A stretch of 35,505 bases of DNA. Source: a virus. Below, in pieces: positions 6,126 to 15,885 of the stretch (position 1 is its first letter; every line of letters begins with the position of its first letter). A program made the position numbers and the translations under genes. The notes under the pieces were generated by a model. It did no database searches. It worked only from the letters and a program-made list of their open reading frames with translations, and was not told the origin of the DNA. The stretch covers positions 1 to 35,505 of the IMG/VR virus record IMGVR_UViG_3300035490_000021; one strand, written 5' to 3'.

Positions 6126-8291
6126 TCACCTTTCCGGTATCTTAGGAATTGGAATCTTCGTTATCTCTGTTTTCCATCTTCCCCGCTGATCCATTGAGAA
6201 AGTAAGGATCACGCGGGAAGTGCTTTTAACGTAAGACCAAATCCGCTGTCCGTTGATCGGTAGATATTTCCGTTCCCATCCGAGTTTATCCATGCTCTGA
6301 CCAAATTGGTGTTGTTGAGTAAGTCCGCGACTTCTAATATCTTCAAAGCCAAGGGCGATCCATAACTCATTGGGATCAACTATTCCTGTATGCCCGGATA
6401 ACAGTCTTTCTATTCCATCATAGATTGAGGTATTCTGTGTTGCTTTTTCCTGTTCTACGGCAGCAGCATCCCACAGTTCTCTTGGTAGTTTATGAGAAAT
6501 ACCCTGTGCTTCATAGTGAACTGCCTCTGCCCATAGTTGATCTACATTTTTACGCAATCCTTCAAGGTCAATCTCACCAACATGAACAGGCCAAAATCTC
6601 CGATTACCTGTAGGGTCAGATAGGAATCTTCGATCATTAGAAGAAGCAAAAAAGAGACACTTACGTTCAAAATCATCAGCATATCGTCCATAGCTTTCGC
6701 GTGCCCTGTCTTTGGGGCGAGACAGTAATCCTTTTACTGCGTTGGCTTCAGCTTTTGATAGCCCTTTAAGTTCTTGACATTCGACTATCCACTTTCCTTT
6801 AAGAAGATCAACTAGCACTTTGGCATCTGTGTTCAAACTTAAATCTTCTACCAGCCACGATGGTTTTTTAGCAAGAATTCCTATAGCTGTAGATTTATTA
6901 AGCCCCTGTTTTGGACTGATAAGAACCAACATCTCATCTTTTTGGCATCCCGGTTTTCTGACTCGCCGAACACCTGCAATTAGATGGAGTTTACCGATAG
7001 CTCGTACATATTCCGTATCTTCAGCATAGGCATAAGTAATCAACCACCGATCCAAACGAGGAATCCCGTCCCATTTTAGTGAGTCAAAATATTCAAGAAC
7101 TGGATTAATTTTACTGTCCCACGCTACATCATCTAATCGCTGACTAAATTCTGTCTCTCCAAATTTCATTCCAAATTCTTCTTGAAAGCGTATTTTAAGT
7201 CGATTCCGTGCAAGATCGCTGACAGGCTTATCTCCCGGAAATCCCGGCACGTCAACAAGGTGGGAACATCCAGCAAACATATCATAATAAACCCTAACCT
7301 TTAGTTGGGTAAGGGCGTATTTGAAGTTTTCCGTGGTAGGTTCGGGGAACCCCCATTGCCCTGTTCCTCCCGGCCAATCTTTATTTTGTTCCAATCTCCG
7401 TGCAATTGTCGCCTCCTTACCAAATTTAGTTTTCGCCCGTCGTAGTTCTTCTGCAAAATACGTTTCAGGGTCAGGACGTTCCCGTATTCGCTCTCCATGT
7501 TCCGATACCGGGTCGAGAAAATAAGTTTGGATTTCTTCATCGGTTTTTCCTTGCTTGAGCATTAACCCGAATTGGGCAAAGTCGTATTCGCTACGACTCT
7601 TATCTACTTGCTTAGCAGTTGGCGGTTTCGGAGGAACTATGATATTGAAGTTGGATAGATTGCAGACATGACCGGACTCGCTGATTACTGTTGATAGAGT
7701 GGGCACACGGCCCTTTGCAATCTTCCCGGCATCGGGATAATTAATAGTCCCCGGCAGCCGCATAATGCGGTCTATGTTGAAAGTTTGTGTCTCGTTTGTG
7801 AGTTGTTTTTCTAGGACTTTGTTGATTTGTTCGGCTATATCTATCTTCTTAGTTGGCTCATACAGCCGCCAATATCCGTGAATTCCGCTACCTGAGTTCA
7901 CGATGAAAGTAGGCTCATGTTTGAATGCCTTTAATACCTTCACATAGCGATCTTGTTCCTCTTTGACATCTTTTCCTTCTTGCGGGTCACAATCAACGTG
8001 AAAGTAGTAAACGGTATGAATATCTTTTTTGGCGGGCTTTTTATCCCACCCATCGCCGGGTGGATTCACGGTGAAATACAAATTCCATTTCTTTGCCCCG
8101 AACTTCTCCAACCAGTTTGTGACTTGTTCTTGTTTCGACACATCGAATGTAGCGGTAACAATGCCATTAGGGAATCCGGGTTGTCGCGGCTGGATACTTG
8201 TGAGAATCCAGTAACAACTTGGATGAAAGGATTGAAGGAATCGGATAGATTCCGTGTAATTCGGGTTCAATGCAAACCCCGGTTTATTCAA
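6126..8291 (-). CDS. Primase-helicase: AEP/RepB-like primase domain fused to VapE-type helicase
   Basis: A 721-residue protein. The N-terminal part has archaeo-eukaryotic primase motifs: YYFHVDCD (Asp about 100 and 102), NSGSGIHGYW (His about 138) and IDRIMRLPGTIN (about 173-184). The C-terminal part is a VapE (virulence-associated E) superfamily 3-like ATPase: P-loop SPKQGLNKST (about 459-468), Walker B-type WIVECQEL (about 501-508), sensor FFASSNDRRF (about 547-556) and GNRRFWPV. Such fusions prime and unwind phage or plasmid replication origins. It is the only replication enzyme I recognise in the window; the polymerase must come from the host or lie outside. It overlaps the upstream gene by 8 nt. 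Confidence 0.88.
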   Translation of the reverse strand: MNKPGFALNPNYTESIRFLQSFHPSCYWILTSIQPRQPGFPNGIVTATFDVSKQEQVTNWLEKFGAKKWNLYFTVNPPGDGWDKKPAKKDIHTVYYFHVDCDPQEGKDVKEEQDRYVKVLKAFKHEPTFIVNSGSGIHGYWRLYEPTKKIDIAEQINKVLEKQLTNETQTFNIDRIMRLPGTINYPDAGKIAKGRVPTLSTVISESGHVCNLSNFNIIVPPKPPTAKQVDKSRSEYDFAQFGLMLKQGKTDEEIQTYFLDPVSEHGERIRERPDPETYFAEELRRAKTKFGKEATIARRLEQNKDWPGGTGQWGFPEPTTENFKYALTQLKVRVYYDMFAGCSHLVDVPGFPGDKPVSDLARNRLKIRFQEEFGMKFGETEFSQRLDDVAWDSKINPVLEYFDSLKWDGIPRLDRWLITYAYAEDTEYVRAIGKLHLIAGVRRVRKPGCQKDEMLVLISPKQGLNKSTAIGILAKKPSWLVEDLSLNTDAKVLVDLLKGKWIVECQELKGLSKAEANAVKGLLSRPKDRARESYGRYADDFERKCLFFASSNDRRFLSDPTGNRRFWPVHVGEIDLEGLRKNVDQLWAEAVHYEAQGISHKLPRELWDAAAVEQEKATQNTSIYDGIERLLSGHTGIVDPNELWIALGFEDIRSRGLTQQHQFGQSMDKLGWERKYLPINGQRIWSYVKSTSRVILTFSMDQRGRWKTEITKIPIPKIPER

Positions 8292-8532
8292 AATCTTCCG
8301 TATCGGTATAGTCTGTAGATGCGTGTACCCGTTGAATCTCCCCTATCATCATTTCACACGCCTTTTCCTCCCCCCACACAAAAGTTTCTTGGGGAACGGC
8401 CACTATAACATCCCCATATCTGATTTGAAGATAGGATATAATATCTGTAAGGGTACAAAACGCAATAGGAGTTTTCTCTAAGATTTCAAAGTCTATCAAT
8501 TCTGCTTCATTTTTTGGATCGTTATCGTGCAT
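8284..8532 (-). CDS. Acidic small protein before the primase-helicase (hypothetical)
   Basis: An 82-residue acidic protein (many Asp/Glu, pI clearly low) with an ILEKTPIAFCTLTDIISYLQ helical stretch and an acidic end DYTDTEDFE. The start is supported by CCGGAGAAATAAAATG, the leftward form of the genome's standard signal. It overlaps the primase-helicase start by 8 nt, so co-translation is likely. No family recognised. Confidence 0.65.
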   Translation of the reverse strand: MHDNDPKNEAELIDFEILEKTPIAFCTLTDIISYLQIRYGDVIVAVPQETFVWGEEKACEMMIGEIQRVHASTDYTDTEDFE

Positions 8533-8556
8533 TTTATTTCTCCGGTTTTCGGGTAC

Positions 8557-11500
8557 TTAGAATTTTCTGATAAGATCAAGCCATCCCTGTTGTGTCTGTG
8601 GGGATTCGGTGTCTTTTCTGTTGTGTACTCTATCGCGTAAGATCGGCAACATCTGTAGTTTTTCTTGTTTACTTGCCTTATCCCATATTTGGGCAAGCTG
8701 CTGCGGCTCTAGGGTTTGGGCCATACGGGGAATTCCACCCGGCATTTGCGAGGTCCGTACTAGGCTCTTTATCTGATCCTTATCGTATCCGGCCTTTATC
8801 ATTTCGGCAATCACAGGTTGTAAATTCTGAGTTAGCCCTTCATTCCCTAGTCTATCCATCCACTCAAACCGCTGTTGTTGTACTTGTTGGGCTGTAGGAT
8901 CAAGTGGGCTGCGGGTTGCCTGTCGAACATCATAGGCAGCATTAAGAAACCGAGATCGTTCCTCTTTCTTACTTTCGCCCCTCACTCCAATCGCTTGTGC
9001 TTCCCACGGGAAACCTTGCCCTTCGTATTCTCTTTGTTCCGGTGACTCCCAAAAGTGAGTCTGAGTCGGCATTAAGGGAATTAGGTTCTTTGCGATATTT
9101 GTGACTCGACCTTCGGAAGTGAGTGGATTGCCTTGATAATCCCGGCCCGTCAAACTCTCGGCAATCGCGGTGACTTGGGGATTGATCTTTCGAGAGATAA
9201 TATCACCCCATCTGCCTTGACCAGCAGATACAACGTCATCTACAAAGTTGGACATAATCCCCGGCAGATGGCCGCGAATCTCTACGCCGTCTTTGTCTTT
9301 TTTTCCTGTGGCAAAGTGTAAGAAATCTTCACCTTTTGGAGCCCTGCCAGTCAGAGCATAAGTAAGCAATCCATTCACGCCAAGAAAGATTGTAGCATTA
9401 CCAATCAATCCCCGTAGTGCCGTAGTGTCCCCCGTCAAGGCCCGGCCAGCCATTCTTGCTTGTGCAGTTTCGTAGCCGAGCAAGGGAGAGAGAGCGTTTA
9501 ATGGAGCTTGGAGAGACGTAGGAAGAGTGTCCGGTTTTGTTTTTCCACCATACTGATTGTCGGCTAACTTCAACAATCTCTGCATAGCGGTATCATGTTG
9601 TGCCTGAGTTAAATCCGTATCGCCCATTATATGTCGTGTACCTTCCATGACGGCGGATACTTTTGCAACTTCGGCAAAATTCCGTGGGAAGTTCAAAACT
9701 TTACCGGGAATATCTGAACCGGGAAAGAGAGTTTTTTTCGCCGCCACATCTTTGGGGCTTGGAAGAATATCGCTATGGAAGCCGTATTGTTGAGCGTGAG
9801 CCAACACTTCACTTTGTTCAGGATCAAGCCGCCCCCTCATTGCCGTGATACCTTCCTGAACCCCGTGTGCATGTCCAGTTAAAGCATCTGAGACTACCCC
9901 GTTGACGGCCCGCAGCCCATTCACAGCGTCAAACAATAATTTCAACCGTAATGTCCCACCGACCAATCTGTTAGTTGTCCCTCTAGTAGATCGCTTCCAT
10001 CCGTCCATTGCGGCTTTCAAACCGGGATCAATTACAATTCGCTGTGTTCCTTGTCCCGTATCCTGTCCTGTCGCTTTGATAAACGCTTGATCGTTTGCGA
10101 GCCATCCCGGCAACTCTTCCATATTCGGGGGAAGCGGATCATTCGCTTTGATAATTTCCGCCCCGCGTCCACCAGTCGCTCTACTGAGCATGGAGGCCAC
10201 ATTGGTAGTTTCTGATCCCCGTTTCACAGCGTCCATCAAAGAATTTCTAGCAGCTAAAGAGTCCGCCTGATTGGCCCAAGCCCGTAGTTGCCCCTCTGCT
10301 AAATTAGGCTCCATTACTAAACCTTTTTCAGCAGCATACTTCTTAGCAGTTGCAATGGTAAAGCTATTATTTTGCTTAAAATAATTTTCAGCATCACCTA
10401 GTTTTTTAGTCGTGTTAGTACCTCCTGATGCTTCGGGGTCTTGGAACACCGACATAGTAAACCAGTTTGGTCGCAATTCTTCGGCATTTACTCCAAGAGT
10501 GGCATATTGGCGATTAATTTCATTATTAGTCGCGTGAAAGAGGGGTTCATGTTTCTTAAGACTGGGAGAAATAAACTCTCCAGTTTTATTCATTGCATCA
10601 TGGTTTCTTTCTTGTTCTTCAGCAGAGAGTTTGCCAAAATCCTTAACCCAATCTCCCATTCTATTCGTGAGATTCATCTTCACATTTGCGGCAGTTCCAA
10701 ACTGTTCCGCCAATGCTTGTGAACCTTCAGGATGAAACACACTCCGTACCGCCGCATTTAATTTCTCTCCTACAGTTGGTTTAGTTGGAGCCGCAATAGG
10801 AGTTGCTTCACGCGGTTGCAGTAAAGCGGCCAGTGTATTTTCTCTTTGGAATCCTTCCGCAATTTGCGGTGCAGGACGTGGAGTAGGATTAATTTCACCA
10901 CCCGGCTTACCGGGACCAAAGAGGCTAATTGCGGCTTTTTCCTCCGGCGTCTGCGGACCCAGAGGGCCGGTCACAGCTTCTATTGCCGTCGCGGGATTCA
11001 CAGTTTGTCCTGCACGTCGCCGCATTTCTTCTGTGATAGCCGGACGCCAACCGGATTGTACTTGTTGCCCTTGCCACTTCTGCACAACGTCCGGCCCCGC
11101 CGGCTCAGATGGTTTAAGCACAGTTGAAAGCGGTCCCTCTGTCGGCTCGGCTATCTTGATCCCCCTTGGGGGTTTGGGGATAATTTTTGGAGGCACATTT
11201 TCGGGTACTTTGGCCTCGACGGGTGGGGTAACGGGCTGGGACCGCGGCGGTTGCGGGGCCTCTTGCCCGGCCTCAATCGTCGGTTTAGCCTCAGTCCGAC
11301 CCTCCCCCGGCATTAAAGTTCCTTCCTCACGGGCGGCTTGTGTTAATCTGAGTTGCTCCAGGGGCACTCGGATTTCTTTTTCACTACCGCCCGCCGCTCC
11401 CAACCCAGCGGCTAGACCGACCCCTTCTGTAGGCGGTGCCCCAGCCGCTATGTTCGCCGCCGCTTGACCGCCCCCCATTACGGCCGCCCCCGCGATCCGA

Positions 11501-12108
11501 TTTCCAAAGGGGAGAAATTTGGATACTACCGGGCCGGCAACCTTTGCAACTTCCGGGGCAAATAAAGCCGTAGCTGCATTAATAACGTTAGGTAAGGTGA
11601 CTTCTCCACCGTGCTGGATAAGAGTGGCGGGAAGAAGGCCGGGAACCGTAGCCTCTGCTCCCGTAGCGGGTAAACTCACAAGAGTTCCGCCCATTCCATG
11701 TGCGGTTTCCACAGGGGGCGTTTCTAGATTTTGTACCCCACTGGCTATTGCTTGTTTTTCTTGAGAAGAATATGGGTCTAATCCGAGTAAACTTTGGGCA
11801 CCCACGCCTGCCCGTACCGCCATAGCCTCCGCGTCTCGCACAGGTTGAACCGCGGCATTGGCGTAGCCGCGGAGTGTATTAGTGTCAGCATGTGTCGCGG
11901 CGTTCTGTGCTTTTGCTATCAATTCATCTTGTGCCATCTGCGGAGCAATGGCCCATGACTCTCGCAAATGCCGCAGCATATCCTGTGCCTGTTGTGGCGT
12001 AGGATTACCCGGTAATGTGGTTAAATCAGCCGGGAGTTGCTTAAGATAGTCCGGTAATGTAGTTAAATCATCCGGTAGTTGTTTAAGATCGTTCGGGATA
12101 GCAGACAT
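8557..12108 (-). CDS. Large internal/ejection-type virion protein (large polyvalent-protein-like)
   Basis: A 1183-residue protein at the end of the virion gene cluster. The N-terminus has Leu-Pro repeats (DLKQLPDDLTTLPDYLKQLP, about 6-25, then ADLTTLPGN), followed by a helical segment and Ala/Gly-rich stretches at about 150-250. A long Pro-rich, low-complexity region spans about 250-430. The C-terminal 700 residues are mainly helical, with sequences such as FVDDVVSAGQGRWGDIISRK and NPQVTAIAESLTGRDYQGNP that I associate with very large phage virion or polyvalent proteins. Position and size resemble the internal ejection proteins of short-tailed phages. No lysozyme or protease motif was seen. 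Start supported by CCGGAGTAATTA. Confidence 0.65.
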   Translation of the reverse strand: MSAIPNDLKQLPDDLTTLPDYLKQLPADLTTLPGNPTPQQAQDMLRHLRESWAIAPQMAQDELIAKAQNAATHADTNTLRGYANAAVQPVRDAEAMAVRAGVGAQSLLGLDPYSSQEKQAIASGVQNLETPPVETAHGMGGTLVSLPATGAEATVPGLLPATLIQHGGEVTLPNVINAATALFAPEVAKVAGPVVSKFLPFGNRIAGAAVMGGGQAAANIAAGAPPTEGVGLAAGLGAAGGSEKEIRVPLEQLRLTQAAREEGTLMPGEGRTEAKPTIEAGQEAPQPPRSQPVTPPVEAKVPENVPPKIIPKPPRGIKIAEPTEGPLSTVLKPSEPAGPDVVQKWQGQQVQSGWRPAITEEMRRRAGQTVNPATAIEAVTGPLGPQTPEEKAAISLFGPGKPGGEINPTPRPAPQIAEGFQRENTLAALLQPREATPIAAPTKPTVGEKLNAAVRSVFHPEGSQALAEQFGTAANVKMNLTNRMGDWVKDFGKLSAEEQERNHDAMNKTGEFISPSLKKHEPLFHATNNEINRQYATLGVNAEELRPNWFTMSVFQDPEASGGTNTTKKLGDAENYFKQNNSFTIATAKKYAAEKGLVMEPNLAEGQLRAWANQADSLAARNSLMDAVKRGSETTNVASMLSRATGGRGAEIIKANDPLPPNMEELPGWLANDQAFIKATGQDTGQGTQRIVIDPGLKAAMDGWKRSTRGTTNRLVGGTLRLKLLFDAVNGLRAVNGVVSDALTGHAHGVQEGITAMRGRLDPEQSEVLAHAQQYGFHSDILPSPKDVAAKKTLFPGSDIPGKVLNFPRNFAEVAKVSAVMEGTRHIMGDTDLTQAQHDTAMQRLLKLADNQYGGKTKPDTLPTSLQAPLNALSPLLGYETAQARMAGRALTGDTTALRGLIGNATIFLGVNGLLTYALTGRAPKGEDFLHFATGKKDKDGVEIRGHLPGIMSNFVDDVVSAGQGRWGDIISRKINPQVTAIAESLTGRDYQGNPLTSEGRVTNIAKNLIPLMPTQTHFWESPEQREYEGQGFPWEAQAIGVRGESKKEERSRFLNAAYDVRQATRSPLDPTAQQVQQQRFEWMDRLGNEGLTQNLQPVIAEMIKAGYDKDQIKSLVRTSQMPGGIPRMAQTLEPQQLAQIWDKASKQEKLQMLPILRDRVHNRKDTESPQTQQGWLDLIRKF

Positions 12109-12111
12109 TAA

Positions 12112-12990
12112 TTACTCCGGTTGATTTAGAAGATCGGCGGCTGCTTTGTCCATCAACTTATCTAAAGCATCATCCTTTCTCCCCTTAACAGGCTTTTCTT
12201 TTTCAACTGCGGCTTGTTCGGCATCATAAGATGCCGATCCTTTTTCACCAATCGGATAAGCTTTTGAGTTAGCTTCAAATCGCTTCAAATCTAGCTCTTG
12301 CTGTTTAATTGCAAGTTCAGCCGCTTTCCCCGGATCGGTTTGGGCAAGTTGTTGAATATACTGATGAACATTCGCCTGTTGTTGTTCCGGTGTCACAGTT
12401 TCTTGTGGCGGTCCATATCGTTCCGGTTGTCCGTTCTTAATTTGAAACGTCTGTCCCGTACTCGGACTGTGGAGGATTGTACCTTCCGCATGTTGCTCAC
12501 CCGTTTGCGGGTGCGTCCAACCACCTTGCATCTGTGCCGGATTGGTGCCGAGCACACCGGCAAGATTCGCATTAGAAGGGGCTCGTGATCCCACAACATC
12601 GGCAAGATTTTGTGGGGGAAGCAGAGCATTCAGATTGGCCCCCCTATGTGGATTTTCCGGCGATTCACTTCCAACCGGCATATCCTGTCCCTGTTCTGTA
12701 TACTGTCCAGTTCTTCCCTCCAGCTTTTGTTCCATTTGGGCTTTGGTCATTTGCCGCCCTTCCGGCGATCTTTCCGCCGCCTGTTGGATCGTTGGCCCCA
12801 TCATACCCCCGCGTCCGTATCCGCTTATCCTGCTACTGCGGACAGACATGGGGCGATAAACAGGACGGCCCCATCCAGCCCTTGCCTCCGTATCCGGGTC
12901 TTGTGAGAGTAGGGGGTTTGGCGAAGGCTGCTGAATAGACTGCAAGTAGTTGAAAAGGGGGGAATCTTGTGGTCCGGCAATGCGGCTCAT
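12112..12990 (-). CDS. Pro/Gln-rich virion-associated protein (hypothetical)
   Basis: A 292-residue, low-complexity protein rich in Pro, Gln, Gly and Asn, with a charged helical C-terminus (KEKPVKGRKDDALDKLMDKA). It ends 3 nt before the large internal protein and probably works with it. The N-terminal MSRIAGPQDSPLFNYLQSIQ and RxSxRxSGYGRG segments look disordered. No catalytic motif. By position it may be an accessory injection or assembly protein. Confidence 0.55.
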   Translation of the reverse strand: MSRIAGPQDSPLFNYLQSIQQPSPNPLLSQDPDTEARAGWGRPVYRPMSVRSSRISGYGRGGMMGPTIQQAAERSPEGRQMTKAQMEQKLEGRTGQYTEQGQDMPVGSESPENPHRGANLNALLPPQNLADVVGSRAPSNANLAGVLGTNPAQMQGGWTHPQTGEQHAEGTILHSPSTGQTFQIKNGQPERYGPPQETVTPEQQQANVHQYIQQLAQTDPGKAAELAIKQQELDLKRFEANSKAYPIGEKGSASYDAEQAAVEKEKPVKGRKDDALDKLMDKAAADLLNQPE

Positions 12991-13001
12991 AGTACACCAT
13001 T

Positions 13002-13151
13002 CTACCGCTGTTTATCAACAGAGTCTTTCGTATTTTTGCTGTCATCCGGCTTATTCTGATCGACAGTAATCCCGTGTTCTTTTGCTAACCACTCTCCCGC
13101 CGACCGATAGACTTTCACAGGCTTTTGTTTGGGATGAAGAAGTAGTGGCAT
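13002..13151 (-). CDS. 49-aa charged protein (hypothetical)
   Basis: ATG in a TAATG overlap with the stop of the 95-residue gene upstream. The product MPLLLHPKQKPVKVYRSAGE continues with WLAKEHGITVDQN and a Lys/Asp-rich tail. The coupling and the otherwise empty gap support it. Function unknown. Confidence 0.5.
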   Translation of the reverse strand: MPLLLHPKQKPVKVYRSAGEWLAKEHGITVDQNKPDDSKNTKDSVDKQR

Positions 13152-13438
13152 TATTCGCCTCCCGCCGCTTCGGTATAGGGAGTTTGTTGATTATCACTCG
13201 CCGCTTCAAATGGAGCGTGTTGTCCAAATACCTGTTTCATACGCCTACTGGTTTGTTTCTCTAATGCTTGTCGGCTCGTTTTATAAGCATTAGTCGCTAC
13301 TTTCTTTTGGTTAGCGAGATGGACCAGTGCGGCCTTATGTCTATCGGGATTACTATGAATAGACTCCGCTTCTGTAAGCGTCTTTGCATCCTCTTCCGGG
13401 TCAAATTCGCCTGTCACGTTTGGAATCTTGTAGGCCAT
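13151..13438 (-). CDS. Paralogue A of a small helical protein (hypothetical)
   Basis: A 95-residue helical protein. Its core (about residues 17-77) aligns with the 89-residue protein at 27832-28101: DAKTLTEAESI vs DAETLQRAEEI, RHKAALVHLANQKK vs RHTKAVAHLAHKRD, and RRMKQVFGQHAP vs KKMKSVFGEHGP. The two share spacing without gaps through the core, so they are paralogues. Function unknown; both sit among small genes of the virion cluster. Confidence 0.65.
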   Translation of the reverse strand: MAYKIPNVTGEFDPEEDAKTLTEAESIHSNPDRHKAALVHLANQKKVATNAYKTSRQALEKQTSRRMKQVFGQHAPFEAASDNQQTPYTEAAGGE

Positions 13439-13462
13439 AGTTCACCTATCGACTATATGTCT

Positions 13463-14293
13463 TTACCATCCTAATGCAAGATAATTCCATACATAGGGCG
13501 TATTAGCAGCTAAGGCTACAGAGCCGCTTACAATTTCCCATTGTGTGCCAGTATTTAAGCCCTCTGCTCGAACTTGAGTTGTACCTGCTACTAAATTATT
13601 GGCATTGGCATTACCGGGATAAATTATTACTGAACTATCATTAGGAAACGGTGTGCCGAATGTTAGAATCACTACGGGAGAGTTAGTAGCTAATGATCCG
13701 GTTGAGCCAGTGCGTAGCGATATAGTTCCAGCATTATCATAACCTTGTAGGTTAATATTGAGACTGCCCCCGTGACCTGCTCCATTTCCTGTCACTATCG
13801 ACGTACTGGGTTGACTTCCGTCTATCGCCAACCAACCCACAGAGACGGGTGCAATAAGATCAAGTGTGCCGGTAGATAACGTTGTATTGCCATATCCATC
13901 CGATTGCAGATTTGTACTTATATCACACTGTATACCCAACGTGGAAGCTACCCACAACGTTCCAGTTAGCGGTACGGTACTACCGGCACTAAGAGGAAGA
14001 TACGGACCCCCAACTATATCGCTACCATTTATCCACATTAAGCCAGTGAAAGAAGTGGAATTCACAGTAAGAACTTGGCCTTGAGTACCGACTGGGACAT
14101 AAGTAACCGCTCCCGTCGAGCCGACAGTAAGAAGGGAACCTTCGCCACTAATATCTAAAGCGATTCCCGCATCTGTATTGACGATCCCGCCCTTCGGATC
14201 AACTAAAGTGCTACTTGTAGCTGTACCTACAGACAATCGTTGCAAATTACGACGAAGGCGATTGCCAGAGAGACTATTACGATCAATCCTCAA
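13463..14293 (-). CDS. Fibre/spike-like Ser/Thr/Gly-rich virion protein
   Basis: A 276-residue protein with beta-strand-rich, repeat-like segments (GEGSLLTVGSTGAVTYVPVG, TQGQVLTVNSTSFTGLMWIN, YLPLSAGSTVPLTGTLWVAS). These are the signature segments of phage tail-fibre and collar proteins. The N-terminus is basic (NRLRRNLQRLSVG). It contains about eight Ser-Thr dipeptides, one of several enriched proteins here. A role in receptor binding is inferred. The last residues YVWNYLALGW may be the end of a C-terminal domain. Confidence 0.6.
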   Translation of the reverse strand: MRIDRNSLSGNRLRRNLQRLSVGTATSSTLVDPKGGIVNTDAGIALDISGEGSLLTVGSTGAVTYVPVGTQGQVLTVNSTSFTGLMWINGSDIVGGPYLPLSAGSTVPLTGTLWVASTLGIQCDISTNLQSDGYGNTTLSTGTLDLIAPVSVGWLAIDGSQPSTSIVTGNGAGHGGSLNINLQGYDNAGTISLRTGSTGSLATNSPVVILTFGTPFPNDSSVIIYPGNANANNLVAGTTQVRAEGLNTGTQWEIVSGSVALAANTPYVWNYLALGW

Positions 14294-14294
14294 A

Positions 14295-15389
14295 TTATGA
14301 CTCAGAACGGAATGTAATAAACCGAGTTACCATTTGAGCAGCATTTGCCGTCGAAGCACTACCAGACCGTCCGGTAAATTGACTCGCAAGAGCAATAGTT
14401 ACGGGTTGAGTTAGGTCTATAGTAGATAACACATTCTCGTAAACTATTGGAGGAATTTGTGTAACACTCTCTGTACTTACCGGAGATTTCAAGATTGTAG
14501 ACGCTGCCGTTGTAACGAATCCCGTTTGCATTACTGCCGTAGAACCGCGATTAGAGAATCCAATCCGACCGTCTACTATAAAACTGTAGCTAGTAGACGT
14601 ACTAATCATACTGTTAGAGAAAATCTGAGTGGACAGCGTAAATTCCCGGCCTTGGAAAGTTGGGTCATTCGTCACAATCAGCCATAGGGCGTAATTTGTA
14701 GAACCTGTAGACCATAAGACCGTTGTTAATTCGGCGTCAATTCCCAACAATTTATTGGGAGCGTTAAGATAATTCGGAGGAAGAGTAATACTTCCAATGC
14801 CGGGGTTAAGTGGCTGTAAGGTAGAAACTTCAGCATCCTGATAGAAATTTTCTGCGTCTGATCCCGTGAACACTAGAATATTTTGCGGGATAATTCCTAC
14901 AGCATAAGTACCAGTGGGATAATCTCTCGCCAATCCAGTTTGAAAGCTAGTACCAGATGGAGAATACCAAATCTGACCTGGAACCGCATAAGACGGGTTG
15001 AAATTGATGGCAAACGTATCCGTACTAGGAACAATTAAATACCCAAAGAATTGAACAGTCGAAGGAATACCCCAAGACATCGTAACATTCGTGCTGGGGT
15101 CTATTAAATTGCACGCCGCCCAATCTAAACACGCACTTCCGGGATATGTAGATGTGTTGGGATAAAGAAGCCCACTACCTACACTAACGGCGGGCGTGGC
15201 TCCGGGACGTTGCTGACTTGGGGCACTAGGAGAATACAAACCTAGAACGTTGTGTATTTCTCCACCCGCACTAAAACTAGAAGCGAGATCACTAGTGTAG
15301 AAATACAAAGGCCCATATAGCGGGTAATTTGGACCCGCAGAAAGTGGAAGATCATATGAATTAGGGGCAACGGCTGGAATGTTCGGCAT
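14295..15389 (-). CDS. Ser-Thr-rich virion protein, probable spike/fibre component
   Basis: A 364-residue, beta-rich protein with aromatic and Asn/Pro-rich loops and about 15 Ser-Thr dipeptides. It has no recognisable catalytic motif. It lies 1 nt upstream of the fibre-like gene at 13463 and follows the Gln-rich protein, so it likely belongs to the same host-contact structure. Start supported by AAGGAATCTTTATG. It could be a capsid or tail decoration protein instead. Confidence 0.5.
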   Translation of the reverse strand: MPNIPAVAPNSYDLPLSAGPNYPLYGPLYFYTSDLASSFSAGGEIHNVLGLYSPSAPSQQRPGATPAVSVGSGLLYPNTSTYPGSACLDWAACNLIDPSTNVTMSWGIPSTVQFFGYLIVPSTDTFAINFNPSYAVPGQIWYSPSGTSFQTGLARDYPTGTYAVGIIPQNILVFTGSDAENFYQDAEVSTLQPLNPGIGSITLPPNYLNAPNKLLGIDAELTTVLWSTGSTNYALWLIVTNDPTFQGREFTLSTQIFSNSMISTSTSYSFIVDGRIGFSNRGSTAVMQTGFVTTAASTILKSPVSTESVTQIPPIVYENVLSTIDLTQPVTIALASQFTGRSGSASTANAAQMVTRFITFRSES

Positions 15390-15405
15390 AAAGATTCCTT
15401 CTTAA

Positions 15406-15876
15406 TTAAAACGGGCTAGTAGCCTGCCCCGGCCCTCTGTTGTATTGCACTCCCGACTGTGGGATACCGACTCCTTGCCCTAACGATGCAAGATAGTTTG
15501 CAAGAGCATTGCCCTCTTGTGAATACTGTCCGGCTTGTTGGCCATAAATATTCGCCGCCGCTCCTTGCTGTTGTCCCATAATATTCAACAACGCATTATT
15601 GTAAGTTTGAAGCGGGGCTTGTTGCAACGTTTGTGCAACTGTAGTATTGCCAAGTCCGCTATTCACAAGATTCTGTTGAACCGCCCCCTGATTCTGCTGC
15701 AATTGCTGTTGAGCCTGATTCTGCAAACCTGTGTATGCCTGTTGATTGGAGTTAAGGGCATTTTGAAGAGATGCAATAGCCGATCCATACCCGCCTTGAA
15801 TCGCGGCTTGGGGTGTTTTACCCTGTATCCCTTGCTGCATCGGCATAGCGGCCATGTAAGAACCGAGTGCGGACAT
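15406..15876 (-). CDS. Gln/Asn-rich low-complexity virion-type protein
   Basis: A 156-residue protein dominated by Gln, Asn, Ala and Gly (for example QQAYTGLQNQAQQQLQQNQG). Proteins of this composition next to nozzle genes in short-tailed phages are often small internal or tail components; that assignment is inference. The start is supported by AGGAGTCTGTTATG. The Gln codons are a mixture of CAA and CAG, so it is not an unstable DNA repeat. Confidence 0.55.
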   Translation of the reverse strand: MSALGSYMAAMPMQQGIQGKTPQAAIQGGYGSAIASLQNALNSNQQAYTGLQNQAQQQLQQNQGAVQQNLVNSGLGNTTVAQTLQQAPLQTYNNALLNIMGQQQGAAANIYGQQAGQYSQEGNALANYLASLGQGVGIPQSGVQYNRGPGQATSPF

Positions 15877-15885
15877 AACAGACTC

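Noticed and set aside
11033-11467. 144-codon plus-strand ORF opposite the large internal protein
   Set aside because: Shadow of the Pro-rich region; low-complexity Gly/Pro/Ser composition and no supporting context.
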